Of a DNA stretch of 64,000 nt, positions 33,227-44,496 are shown piece by piece. Position numbers and translations under genes: made by a program. The stretch's first letter is position 1. Every line of letters starts with the position of its first letter. The notes beneath the pieces are model-generated. The model saw only the letters and a program-made list of their open reading frames with translations. It was not told the DNA's origin and ran no database searches. Origin of the DNA: Bretschneidera sinensis (Eukaryota; Streptophyta; Magnoliopsida; Brassicales; Akaniaceae); contig CM043698.1 in NCBI GenBank assembly GCA_023935145.1, positions 146,296,125 to 146,360,124 of the forward strand, written 5' to 3'.

Positions 33227-34750
33227 TTTCTTTTTTTGAAAGTAACAATTTTGAGTTTTTGACATATGATGCAAAACATCTTAGGTCTAAGACATGCAAA
33301 CTTAGGTTTTCGAAATCATATTTGGTAGAATAAACTTATATCATGGAGTATCATATGCTTTTATCTGTAGGATGCTTGGATATACTTTTTGGACATTGTA
33401 TGTAGGTGTAGATATGGATGGGCCTATGCGTTCAATTTCTAATTTATTAATTCAATTTCTAATTTATTAAGTACATTGTTCTGTTCGGATGGAGAAGATT
33501 TTCTCCCCAACTTAAAATATATAGCAACTCAGTGGTATTATTATTTAATTACATCCATCTTTCCCTTATTTGCAGCTAAATGGTGTTATATTCATTGATC
33601 TGTACAGATTTTCTGATTAATTTGGTTGAATATTATGGAGTTTGAAAGTTTTCAGGTGAAGGATTGAAACCAAATCCTTTTCTTCTGTGTTGACTGTTAC
33701 TTCATATATAACCTTTTCTTTTGGGTCTGTCTGGTCTTTTGTATTGAATTCTGAGGAAAAGTAAATTCAATATTTTTGCCATTTTTTATTTCCTTTCCAC
33801 CGTAAGATGATATGTGTTAAGTACGAAAATTATGTAATGTTGTTAATACTTTTGGTTGGTCTTTCCTCTAATTTGGAGTGACACATCACCAGATCATTTC
33901 CTTTATGTGTAGATAACAGAAAGGAGAAAGATTATTACAAACAAAAGGATAAATGTTTTCACAAACAAACAAAGTCTGAGTCAAGAGACACGAGAAGATC
34001 AATTTTAGTTTGAAACAAATGTTGCCATGGTAATTGCAGTGTTCTAGGTTTTATTTTTGTCAGTTTTCTTTTTAGCCGAATTGTGGATAATGAAGTAATT
34101 TTTAAGGCCAAGCTTATATCTATAAAAGCTGAGAATTTTTTTAATATTATGCTAAAAACTGAATTTTAAATTTTGATAAAAAAAATGTACAAATTGTTGA
34201 AAAAAATGTTAAAAGAATATTTTCCGCGATAAAAAATAAAAAATATTTTCCGCGATTAAACTGCTTTTAATTTTTCATTCTTTTGAATCATGAGCATATT
34301 TCCATGAAATTGTCCAAGCCAGCGATATCTTTCATCATGTAAGGCTCTCCTAGCTAATAATAACTTTCATCCATCTCTTTTCTTTTTTATATATTGTAAT
34401 AAAAGTTTTATTCATCCCCTAAAATATACGTAAGATTTAAAAATAGTGCCAAGTACTGTCTTATTTGTCCTAGCCGTCTAGTTTCTGATATTTTTCCTTC
34501 GACGGATTGCTTTATGCACCACTTGTGCATTTGTTGCCTTAGTAAAAACAAAGTATCTATCTAGAGATTTTCTTTAAACAAAGAAATTCATGAGCTTTGT
34601 CGGTAAGAAATAATTGCAGATTACAGTGTGATAAGATAATTGTGCATATATTATCAGTTATTAAACATCACCTGTAGTGACTCTGTCATCTTTCTTCTTT
34701 TGATTGTTCTTTCTCTCTTCTTCTTGCTTTTTCTATAATTGACAATAGCC
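33227..34750. other. intergenic, no gene recognised
   Basis: AT-rich, with a direct doubling of a TTCAATTTCTAATTTATTAA phrase near 33438-33468. Nothing recognisable as a gene or RNA. Confidence 0.5.
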
Positions 34751-34751
34751 A

Positions 34752-35455
34752 TGAATCCTTGAACAATGCTATGGCTTGATGCTCTAATACCTTTTTGTTC
34801 ATTAGTTTCTCTATAAACACTGTCTCATCGACAACAACTCTAATTCTTAAACTGATCATTGCTCTTCAATTATCTCTGAGTCCACTCTAACCAAATTTGG
34901 AAACAGAATATTTCGCTTTATTCCTCTCCATACTGGTTACTACACTGGTGGAAATAGGATCTTGAATCTTAACCTAACTCAAAACTCAAATTCAATCTTT
35001 CTTCCACCAAAGTTATCCGTAAAATGGATAAGTATGGCGTGCACGTGATTGAAGGAAACTTGATGTTTCAAAATGGAAACATGTACAATCACATGGTGGG
35101 GAATGTTTCACATGGGCTATCATACCATCACAGGCTTAGTTCTCGTATGATTGGTGCTTACGAGAGTAGTTCAATCAGTTTCAAACTATATGGCTTATGG
35201 TCAGAGCTTTCCAGGCAGCTTTGTATGGTTGCAACAGGTTTTATTTACTCGAAAAATGGTAATTGGGTCAATCTTGATGCTATCCTTAAGCTCAGTAATC
35301 TCAAGAATTCGAGTAATCTCACTTCTTTGGTTACTGGAACTTTAGTGAGTTTGAGTTCTAATGATGAGTCGACCTATTTTGAACCAATTTCCATATTGAT
35401 GCTTCTACGGCTGAATTATCATTATAATTTCCCTTCCGGAGAAACAATTGATTGA
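34752..35455 (+). pseudogene. DUF2921 protein, 5' fragment, decayed
   Basis: The long frame 35024-35455 matches the extracellular N-terminal region of DUF2921 proteins: GNLMFQNGNMY, NVSHGLSYHHRLSS, ISFKLYGLWSELSRQLCMV, LDAILKLSNLKNSSNLTSLV and YFEPISILMLLRLNYHYN. Just upstream, in other frames, FGNRIFRFIPLHTGYYTGG and ILNLNLTQNSNSIFL belong to the same protein, so at least two frameshifts lie between about 34840 and 35030. The likely start ATG at 34752 is followed two codons later by a stop. The transmembrane C-terminal half is missing. A dispersed repeat begins at about 35492. The C-terminal half of a related gene lies at 3945-5012. Confidence 0.82.
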
Positions 35456-35491
35456 TGTTCAAGTGAAAGTGATAATGCGCTGAGAAATTCT

Positions 35492-36460
35492 CGACCATGG
35501 TCAGTGACTTATGGGATTTTGATCTTGTCAATGAGATTGATAAATTCTTCATGTAAATTTTAGTTTTAGAATAGAAATTATATATAGAGAGAGAGAGCCA
35601 CATATGCACACAAGAAAAAAATTGGACTTATCTATTAACATAATTGCATTAAATGCGGAGTGATCCCAATTATAGATAAATTTTACTAAATCTTTTTCAA
35701 TGGATTCAGCTTTTATCTTTTTTTTTATATATATATCATTCGAAAGAAAAATCTAATCAGAATCGTTCATCTATTATCTAAAAAGACAGTTAAACAATAT
35801 TAATATATCCGCCAAAATTTGGCAAGAAACTGAGAAAGTGTCCAAGAGACACGAGTTGGAAAGCCCATAAAATCATTAATAACCCAAATATATAATTTAG
35901 GGCCGCACTTGAATGATGAATTCAAAGCATAAGCTTTTATGTCCATCACTTTATATAAATATGTATGATGTGACACACCCATATATGAATCTTAACAAAT
36001 TTGTTGGAAAGGCTTTTGGAAGTTATTTTTTTATTTGTTTTTGTTAGATTGGTGATATCATAGACCCGGTTTTGTGAGAGTTATATTGAATAGTAACTTC
36101 AATATTTAATTTTTTTATTTTGGTTTAATTACAAAAAATACAATGTGATTGACTGTGTTTTCAAAAAATACTGAGAGATTTTTTAGTGGCAAACAATAGC
36201 ATGTGGTTGACTCTATTTTCCAAAAATACCCTGAGATTTTTTTGGTGATAAAAAATACCTTGTAGTATGTTTCTGTTAACAAAAAATACCTTGGATGTTT
36301 CTGTTAGCTAAAAATACCCCGTGCTATGTTTTTTTAGGCGACCACAAAGTATTTTTTTTCGAACAGAAACATACCACAATGTATTTTTGGCTACAAAAAA
36401 ACCTCGGATATTTTTTGAAAATATAGTCAACCAAAGGTTATTTTTGTAATTAAACTTTAA
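35492..36460. repeat. dispersed ~1 kb repeat, copy 2, with foldback tail
   Basis: This is the counterpart of 31166-32170. The foldback part, about 36124-36457, has terminal text GGTTTAATTACAAAAAATAC and, inverted, GTTTAATTACAAAAATAACC, with internal AAAAATACCTTG repeats. It directly follows the broken end of the DUF2921 5' fragment. Confidence 0.8.
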
Positions 36461-36931
36461 TTTTTTTAAACAATTACTATTCAATTTCTCCATGATTATT
36501 AGCGGACTTTCTCGATTTATAGTAACTCCAACGAAACCGGTTTCGTGGGATAACTACTTTTTTTCGTTATGGAATCACTCTTCCACATAAAATGTTGATA
36601 ATTCCCAACAAAATTTCTTCCTTCACATGTGAGATTATCCAACTTTATTTTTTCTCTCATTTATTTAGTTGGACAAATTCGTCTCTTCATACCCATATTA
36701 TTATCGTGAATCCAGCAATATGAGTAGTATATTTAGCACTTTCCTTTCCAAAAATCTGAGTCCAAATTCAGTTTTCCTCAAGAATTGGGGTGAAGTGATA
36801 AGGTGGCTATAACCGAAGAGATGGGAGTGGTTCTTGGATATCCTCATTTTTGGACTATTCCATTTTGAGTTTGGTGTCACCATCCAATCTCTAAATATAA
36901 AAGAATATCATGAACATTCTCAAGAATCCAA
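36461..36931. other. intergenic, no gene recognised
   Basis: AT-rich flank of the copia insertion. The last five bases before the LTR, TCCAA, are the left target duplication. Confidence 0.5.
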
Positions 36932-37290
36932 TGTTAGAAGTTCATTTTATATGATAAACTCTTCTTATAATCAAAGCATATGTTAGATAAAATTGAGAGT
37001 TCATACCTCCAGAAACTTGTGATGAATTATCCATGCTAGCTTTATGATTCCTGCAAGGAGATGTAAATTTCTTCTATGGAGAAACTACTCTCTACCCTTA
37101 GAATTTTTGTTATGTCTCAACAACTAGAAAGAGCTGCTGACCAAAGACATTAAAAGGAAACTCAATGGGCCAATTTCCTTTAGCAAGGGTGAGAGTAGGG
37201 GCCTCCATATGTTTATTAGTGTGGCCCATCCCATTATGGGCTTAATGACCAAATGTAATGCTAGTCCATATAATACAAATACATACAACA
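36932..37290 (-). repeat. 3' LTR of the copia element
   Basis: It starts TGTTAGAAG and ends ACATACAACA on the plus strand. It differs from the right LTR at only a handful of positions, for example CATATGTTAG versus CATGTGTTG near the start. Confidence 0.95.
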
Positions 37291-38015
37291 ATCTCCCACT
37301 TGGACAGCATTACATTTAATCTCAACATAAACACAAACAAGCATCCCAAAAAACAAAGACCTTGTTCAAAATGTGCCTTCAATTACAAGCTAGTGAACGA
37401 TACACCGACAGGGTATACGACACATAACTAATAATTGCAATCACATAATTTAGGTCGATGAGATGCAAGTGCAATGTGGAAATAATCAAAAAGTGACGAA
37501 CACTCGTTTCCATAAGAAGCCCTAGAGACAAATCTGAATGTCGTTAAAGCAATATGCCTTGTCCAAAATGCAGTTGCAGCACCTAGTGTAGTGACTATAT
37601 CGACAGGATATATGACACCAAACTTGTACTCACAACCACCTGACTCAGGCATAGACTAAAATAGATTGTCTCTTATAGGTAATAAGCCTTGTCCATAATG
37701 TGCGTGATTCAGGCATGAGACTGATCAATATGTCTCAATACATAAAGTGCGCCCTGTCCAAAATGCACGTGACACAGACATGAGACCAAACATAATGTCT
37801 CATTTCATAAACAATCACCTTGTCCAAAATGCGCATGACCCAGGCACGAGACTAATCAATATGTCTCATTACATAAATAATCGCTTTGTCCAAAATGTGC
37901 GTGACTCAGGCATACATTGACATTACTATATTTAAAAACATAATATGAGCATAAACAATATAGTCAAACAGTCAATGATTACAGAACTCTTACTAACTAA
38001 ATACAACAAAAGACT
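37291..38015 (-). repeat. 3' non-coding region of copia element with ~60 bp tandem repeats
   Basis: The purine tract (AAGTGGGAGAT on the element strand) adjoins the LTR. Between about 37687 and 37915 roughly four imperfect units of about 60 bases repeat the words TTGTCCAAAATG, GACxCAGGCATGAGAC and ATGTCTCATTxCATAAA. Weaker, older units can be seen at 37365 and 37558. Confidence 0.85.
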
Positions 38016-39937
38016 CTAACAATCCAAATGAGTCACATGCTCCAGAAACAGTTTTGGAGCTAAACCTTTAGTTAATAGGTCAGCTAACATATGCTCTGTA
38101 GAAATATGCTCAACGCAAATACAAGACTCGACTATTTTCTCTCTTACAATAAAAAATTTAATGTCAATATGCTTGGAGTGAGAAGAGCTCCTAGTGTTTC
38201 GAGAGAAAGCAACTGCTGCAGAATTGTCACAAAATATCTTCAGCGGCCTTGAAATGGTGTTCACAACACTTAACCCCAAGATAAAATTCTGCAACCATAT
38301 AGCCTGACACGTAGCCTCATAACAAGCTATATATTCTGCCTCCATTGTAGAGGAAGCTGTAAGTGTCTGTTTAACACTCTTCCAAGAAACAACTCCTCCT
38401 GCCATCATAAAAACATAACTAGAAGTGGATCTTCTGTCATCTGGATAACCTGCAAAATCGGCATCAGAATATCCAACTACTTCAAGAACATTAGATCGCC
38501 GATATATAAGCACTAGATCTTTAGTGCCTTGCAAATATCTGAGTACTTTCTTTGCAGCCTTCCAGTGAGCCAAACCAGGATCACTCAAGTATCTTCTAAG
38601 TACACCAACAACATAAGCAATATCAGGTCGTGTACATACTTGAGCATGCATCAAACTACCCACAACTGACGAATAGGGAACTGTTTGTATTTGAGTCCTT
38701 TCACTATCATTCTGAGGGCATTGAGACTTAGAAAACTTATCACCTTTTACAATAGGTGCTTTCCCAGGAGAACAAGAATGCATATTAAACCTACTTAGAA
38801 CACGATCAATCTAGGTTTTCTAAGACAATCCAAGAACACCTCTAGTTCTGTCATGAAAAATCTGGATGCCCAAAACATAAGAGGCCTCACCAAGATCCTT
38901 CATATCAAAATGAGATGACAAATGCGTTTTGTCTCAAACAGAAGCTCAATGTCATTTGCAGCGAGTAATACATCATCAACATAAAGAACAAGAAAGATAT
39001 ACTTACTCCCACTGACCCTTAAATATATGCATTGATCAACAAGATTCTCCTTGAAACCACAAGAGGTAACAATCTCATCAAACTTCAGGTACCATTGTCT
39101 CGATGCCTGCTTAAGTCCATAAATGGACTTGTTAAGCTTACACACCATGTGTTTCTTTCCTTCCACTTGGAAACCATTTAGTTGCATCATGTACACATCC
39201 TCAAATAGATGCCCATTAAGGAAAGCTGTCTTGACATCCATTTGATGAAGCTCAAGATCAAAATGAGCCACCAATGCCATAATAACTCAAAAAGAATTCT
39301 TGGTAGAAACAGGCGAGAAAGTGTCCTTATAATCAATGCCTTCTCTTTGGTTAAAGCCCTTAGCAACAAGTTTAGCTTTATACCTTTCTACTTGACCTTC
39401 AGAATTATACTTGGTCTTAAAAACCCATTTGCAACCAATTGGCGTATAGCCACATGGTAGTTCAACTAAGTCCCATACACCTTTTTGACACATCGATGGC
39501 ATCTCATCATGCATAGCATCTATCCAATATGAAGATTGAGGACTATCAATGGCCTCCTTAAAAGAGACTGGATCAAGAGACATACCAGTATTAAACTTAT
39601 GCTCCTGCAAATAGACAATATAATCATCGAAAATTGCTGGTCTATGACTTCTCTGTGATCTCCTCAAAACAATATTATCAGTTCTCACATCAACATCAGC
39701 TATAGTGTCAACAACCTGGTCTTGGACAATAGCATTGTTTCCCTCTGTCAATGGTGGTGCAGCCACTGATGGAGGGGTAACTTGAATAGGTATAACAACA
39801 CACTCCTCTCTAAATACAACTTCACGTGGCACTGAACTCTCACTGTCACTAACATCCTCGAAGAAGATGGCTCGATCAGATTCAATGACTCTGGTAACAT
39901 TAGAAGGGCAGTAAAATCTAGAGCCTCTCGAACCCAC
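38016..39937 (-). pseudogene. copia pol: reverse transcriptase and RNase H
   Basis: RT begins with [21 protein letters not shown] (about 39480-39415) and has [38 protein letters not shown] and the catalytic YVDDVLLAAND. RNase H (38016-38783) has TRPDIAYVVGVLRRYLSDPG, GYSDADFAG, SSTMEAEYIACYEA and the terminal HMLADLLTKGL. Breaks: TGA after STKNSF (39284-39286), a frameshift after LLFETKR (about 38930), and two stops between 38784 and 38830. The region up to 39937 ([13 protein letters not shown]) is the integrase-RT linker. Confidence 0.92.
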
Positions 39938-40975
39938 ACAATAGCCAACAAAATAACCAGTAATGGTCTTAGGATCAAGTTTTTTCTGCTAAGGATTATA
40001 AAGCCTTATTTCTGCTTTACAACCCTAAACACAGAAATGATTTACACTAGGCCTCTTTCCTGACCATAACTCATAAAGAGTTTTAGGAACTGACTTACTT
40101 GGTACTTGATTCAAAACATATGCAGCAGTTTTTAAAGCCTCACCCCACAAAAATTCAGGCAAAATGGAATGACAAATCATACACCGAACCATATCCATAA
40201 GAGTATGATTTCTCCTTTCTGCAATACAATTCTGTTCAGGAGTTCCAGGCATTGTATACTGAGCCTCGATACTACATGCCTCGAGAAATCTAGCAAAAGG
40301 TCCAGGATTTCTACCAGTTTCATCATATCTCCCATAAAATTCACCTCCTCTATCCAATCTTACCGCCTTAATTTTCTTATTTTTCTGGAGTTCTACAGCA
40401 GCCTTGAAAGCCTTAAAAGCTTCCAATGAGTATGATTTTTCTCGAATGAGCTCAACACAACCATAGCGAGAATAATCATCAATAAAGGTAATGAAGTATC
40501 TATAATTCCCCAAAGTGGCAGGTGAAAAAGGACCATAAATATCAGTATGGATTAAATCTAGAACATCCTGACTTCTACTAATCTTTTGCTTTCTGGTTTT
40601 CGCTGGAAGTTTCCCTTTGATACAAGCAACACAAGTTTCAAAATCAGAAAAATCCAAGTCATCTAGAATGCCATCTTTAATCAACCTCTCTATTCTTTTT
40701 CTAGAAATATGACCCAACCTTTTGTGCCACAACATGGAAGAGTTTTTATTGGATCTAGCACGTTTAGAACCAACTACAGCATTCACAACAGAGAAACTAG
40801 AAGAAGCAGGATCTAAAACAGGAAGCAAGTCAATTTTATACAAACCATCATATAAAGTAGCAGTACCAACCATAACAGAGTTATAAAAGATCATAGCCTT
40901 TTCAATTCCAAAATGAAAAACATATCCACATTTGGCCAAAACAGAAACAGAGATAAGATTTCTTCTGATGACTTA
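39938..40975 (-). pseudogene. copia pol: integrase
   Basis: The pre-integrase domain reads [18 protein letters not shown] with the downstream C-x2-C in [10 protein letters not shown]. The integrase core shows HTDIYGPF, the second catalytic aspartate in RLDRGGEF and the [12 protein letters not shown] segment with the glutamate. Two TAG codons break it: after NHFCV (40022-40024), where a tryptophan is expected, and after RLYNP (about 39990), where glutamine is expected. The upstream end starts directly at the text [15 protein letters not shown], which in intact relatives follows the protease. Confidence 0.9.
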
Positions 40976-41934
40976 AAACACACTAGTAGGGAATGTGTAC
41001 CTTTTTTGTCTAACCAGGCTTTAAATTTCCTACAATCAACCTTTTTGTGCCCCAATGAATGACAAAAATTGCACCTTCCCTTAAAAACTTCATTATTTGG
41101 CCCATTTGGAACACTCGCATTAGCTTGTTGAAAAGGCCTCCAAGATGGAACACTCGCATTAGCTTGTTGAAAAGGCCTCCAAGATTTCTTTATCTTGTTG
41201 GAGTTGCTACTGTTACCCTTGAAGAACTTCTTTTTCTTCCCTTTATCAACAGTTATCATGAAAGCAGTATGAGACTTTCCCTTTTTCATCATCTCTTCTT
41301 CTTGAGTTACAATGGCAGTCATTTCACTCAAGTTCCATTCATCTTTTTGAACATTATAAGAGGTCTTGAGTGCATCATACTGAGATGGTAAAGATTCAAG
41401 CACTTGCCATACTAGAAAACTATCTGCTAACTCAACTTTCATCCCTTTGAGCTTGTTAAAGAAATGAGTAACCTTCATGATGTGCTCTCGGACTACACTA
41501 ACCCCATCATAGGTTGTATTAGTAAGAAGTTTCATCAGAGATCCCTTTTCTGCCTTATCAAACTTAATAAATTTCTTCCCAACGGCATCAAGATATTCTT
41601 TGGCGCTATCAGTATCAGCTATGCTCTGCCTGATAGACTTGTCAATCGTGTACTTCATAATCATGAGACAAGTCCGATTAGAATGCACCTATTGCTCATA
41701 ACGAGCCTTTTCAGCTGCAGAACTTTCATTAGTGGGCTCAACAGGCGCATCGACCCTCAAAGCCAAGTCCAAATTCATGATAGCCAAATTAATAGTGAGA
41801 GACTCATACCAATCCTCATAATTGGTTCTAGTTAGACTCTTGATGGCAGACAAAGAGAGAGACAGAGCCGCATTGCCATAAGCTGAGGAAAATATAAGAA
41901 AATTTATTATGCATGTGGAACAAGAAACATGCAC
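40969..41934 (-). pseudogene. copia gag with zinc knuckle
   Basis: It codes a UBN2-type capsid region (SLTRTNYEDWYESLTINLAI, SLMKLLTNTTYDGVSVV, FNKLKGMKVELADSFLVWQ, ESLPSQYDALKTSYN) and the zinc knuckle CNFCHSLGHKKVDC (CX2CX4HX4C intact). A TAG at 41686-41688 after ARYEQ replaces tryptophan. A 39-base segment coding SWRPFQQANASVP is present twice in tandem (about 41104-41181). After [12 protein letters not shown] the frame breaks at the protease deletion. Confidence 0.9.
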
Positions 41935-42832
41935 CCATAAATGTCTCCATTAGGCAATCTTATATCCATACTAGAATCTTATTCAAAATAGACTCTTACG
42001 CACTATGCTAGAGCCCAAGATACATAAAAGGCTCTTACGCATGATAAAGCAAAATAATTAAATACAAGGACTTAAAATGACCCGCTACCGAAAGAGTAGG
42101 ACTAGGCCACCAAGTGTCAAGCACTTAACTATTATCTTTATCGCCCTAAGCATTCTACCAAATAATGGTTTGCCGATTGGACAAATTCATTATCCGCATG
42201 GATCTTAGTATAATATCATTAGAATCAATAATAACAACTCTGATAATTTATCATGACTAGTTCCACGAGAGGTGGGTACATAGCCATTCTAAACCATCGG
42301 TATTTCATTAAAATGACATAATCCATATAAACAAAAATTCTATTGATTTTCTGGGTCTTCTTGTGGACATATTTCAGGGTAGTAAAAATAGTACCATGAA
42401 CAGATTAAAAAACCTTCATTCCTTTATTTCCAAGTGGTCGAAACAATGATATTTATTCAGCTATAATGACCACAGAAATAAGAAATGGGTCCGCAAAAAT
42501 ATTGTTCAAAGTTACCCAAACAATAGCTATAGACAAGATTTCACTATGTTCCAAGATAATATATTATTTTATCTACAGAACCCAACAGTCAGTTATTCTC
42601 CAATTGCTTGCAGAGAAAATGCATGAGTCATAAGAAAATGAAATCCTAACTCATGTTTTTCATTGGACGAATCAAAAGTAAAATCTCAGTTCAGCTCAGC
42701 CAAACCGGTATATTCCCACTTTGAGTTCCATTAATCCCATAAGATGCCAAAATTGAGGTATAGTTAAACTTTTCAAAACTTTATATATATGAGCACTCAC
42801 GCATGTTACAAGAAGCATGAAGACCAAAAGAC

Positions 42833-42863
<31 letters not shown>

Positions 42864-43528
42864 GGACCATGAAAGAAAACAAAAATAATAAAGATAACAT
42901 GGCATTATGGGCATATAGGTTATATAAAATAGTATATTTGTTCTTTAGAATCTCACGCATCGTATGAAGACCAAAAGACAAACACATGGGGGGCCATAAA
43001 AAATATAATAAGATTATATACTTTATGTGCAATACAGAAACCTAGCATTGGTGGGCATAATGTAGGCAAACATTATGGGTAAACAAACCTTTATGTATAT
43101 AATAATAATAGCATTATGGTCAAACAAGCCTTTATGTATATAATAAAGACAAAAAAGGCATTATGGGAAAACATAAGTACCGGTTGCTTAGAACAAAATA
43201 TATATAACCAAGCACTTGATGATAGTGCTCTTAATAGTAACCAAGCACTTGAAGATAGTGCTTCACTATAGTTCTTTCTTTGTGAAAAAAAAAAAAAAAA
43301 TCAGGTACAGTATTTTGCACGAAAACGAGTTGTAGCTGTGCTAATTTCTTGGACTATGAAGATGAGATTTATGCTGTTCTTACTGAACAGGTAGAGTATA
43401 GTAGTTATTAGTTTTTTTTTTTTTTTTTTGATGTCCTATTTTAATTTCTTGAACTACTTCCTCCCTCTCATCAAAAAAAAAAAAAAAGGAACACAGCCAT
43501 GAAAATAAGAAGGAGCTCTGATACCAAT
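41935..43528 (-). other. copia 5' untranslated leader
   Basis: About 1.6 kb between gag and the 5' LTR without coding capacity. It holds A-runs (about 26 A at 42834-42860, about 17 A near 43285, 15 A near 43473), a T-run near 43410 and small direct duplications such as AACCAAGCACTTGA-GATAGTGCT (43204 and 43237) and CAAACAAxCCTTTATGTATA (43081 and 43121). Confidence 0.75.
43515..43526 (-). other. primer binding site, initiator Met-tRNA
   Basis: TGGTATCAGAGC on the element strand, two bases inside the 5' LTR. This is the standard plant complement to the 3' end of tRNA-iMet. Confidence 0.93.
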
Positions 43529-43886
43529 TGTTAGAAGTTCATTTTATATGATAAACTCTTCTTATAATCAAAGCATGTGTTGATAAAATTGAGAGTTCAT
43601 ACCTCCAGAAACTTGTGATGAATTATCCATGCTAGCTTTATGATTCCTGCAATGAGATGCAAATTTCTTCTATGGAGAAACTACTCTCTACCCTTAGAAT
43701 TTTTTTTATGTCTCAACAACCAGAAAGAGCTGCTGACCAAAGACATTAAAAGGAAACTCAATGGGCCAATTTCCTTTAGCAAGGGTGAGAGTAGGGGCCT
43801 CCATATGTTTATTAGTGTGGCCCATCCCATTATGGGCTTAATGACCAAATGTAATGCTAGTCCATATAATACAAATACATACAACA
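43529..43886 (-). repeat. 5' LTR of the copia element
   Basis: It starts TGTTAGAAG and ends ACATACAACA on the plus strand, followed by the right target duplication TCCAA. Confidence 0.95.
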
Positions 43887-43891
43887 TCCAA

Positions 43892-44496
43892 TTGATAACT
43901 AACTTTTTTTTCACCACTTTCTATTCATTTGAGTAAGGATTTTACGAATTAGTGAAAGAAAACTTGAAAATTCTTTTGTCAAAATTAAACTGGTTTGAAT
44001 TTTTTTTTTTTTTTGTGTAGTTTGATAAAAATAATTGTCATCTTTTTTAAATGGTATAATCCAATTGATAACACACCTCTATGCCTAGTTCAAATCCCCA
44101 TCCTAATTATGAAAAAAGAAAAAAGAAACTTCCTGGGATGACAATACAAATTAAAGCATAGAAGAAACATAACAATTGTTGCTCCAAGCTGCAGTAGAAG
44201 AATATTGCAGTCGTTTTTTTTTCTTGTTTTTGTGGTGCATTGAATTTTGAAGAATACCCTACCACTTAAGCTAAGCCCAACTGAAGAAGAATATTGCATT
44301 GCCAATTGATTGCATCTGGACTTAGCTCATGTACTCCCAATTCTCAAGAATTTTGCATTTCCAGTTTATTTTCAACTTTTTTTTTATTCTTGCAGTTCTA
44401 CTTCTATCAGTGCTTTCAAGCATCTTATAATATCCTCTCTACATACAAAAATCCAAGCATCCTCATTATTTGTGTTCCATACTTCATATATATTTA
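43892..44496. other. intergenic between two retrotransposons
   Basis: AT-rich with T-runs. It has no gene. The last five bases, ATTTA, are the left target duplication of the gypsy element. It contains doubled words (CCAATTGATAAC at 43888 and 44061; GAAGAATATTGCA at 44198 and 44284). Confidence 0.5.

Larger units (their letters stand above)
36932..43886 (-). mobile_element. complete Ty1/copia retrotransposon, protease-deleted
   Basis: 6955 bp element between perfect 5-bp target duplications TCCAA (36927-36931 and 43887-43891). LTRs of 359 and 358 bp are nearly identical and run TGTTAG..CAACA. A tRNA-iMet primer site lies inside the right LTR and a purine tract inside the left. Polyprotein order gag, integrase, RT, RNase H is that of Ty1/copia (TNT1-94-like). 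The protease segment is missing and the reading frame carries several stops and at least one frameshift, so it cannot move on its own. The near-identical LTRs argue for a recent insertion. Confidence 0.96.

Noticed and set aside
37687..37915. Regularly spaced repeats that could be taken for a CRISPR-like array
   Set aside because: Units are contiguous, diverged and lie in the 3' region of a retrotransposon in a plant genome, without unique spacers.
42696..43032. Minus-strand frames with long F runs
   Set aside because: Produced by the A26 run in the copia leader. No homology.
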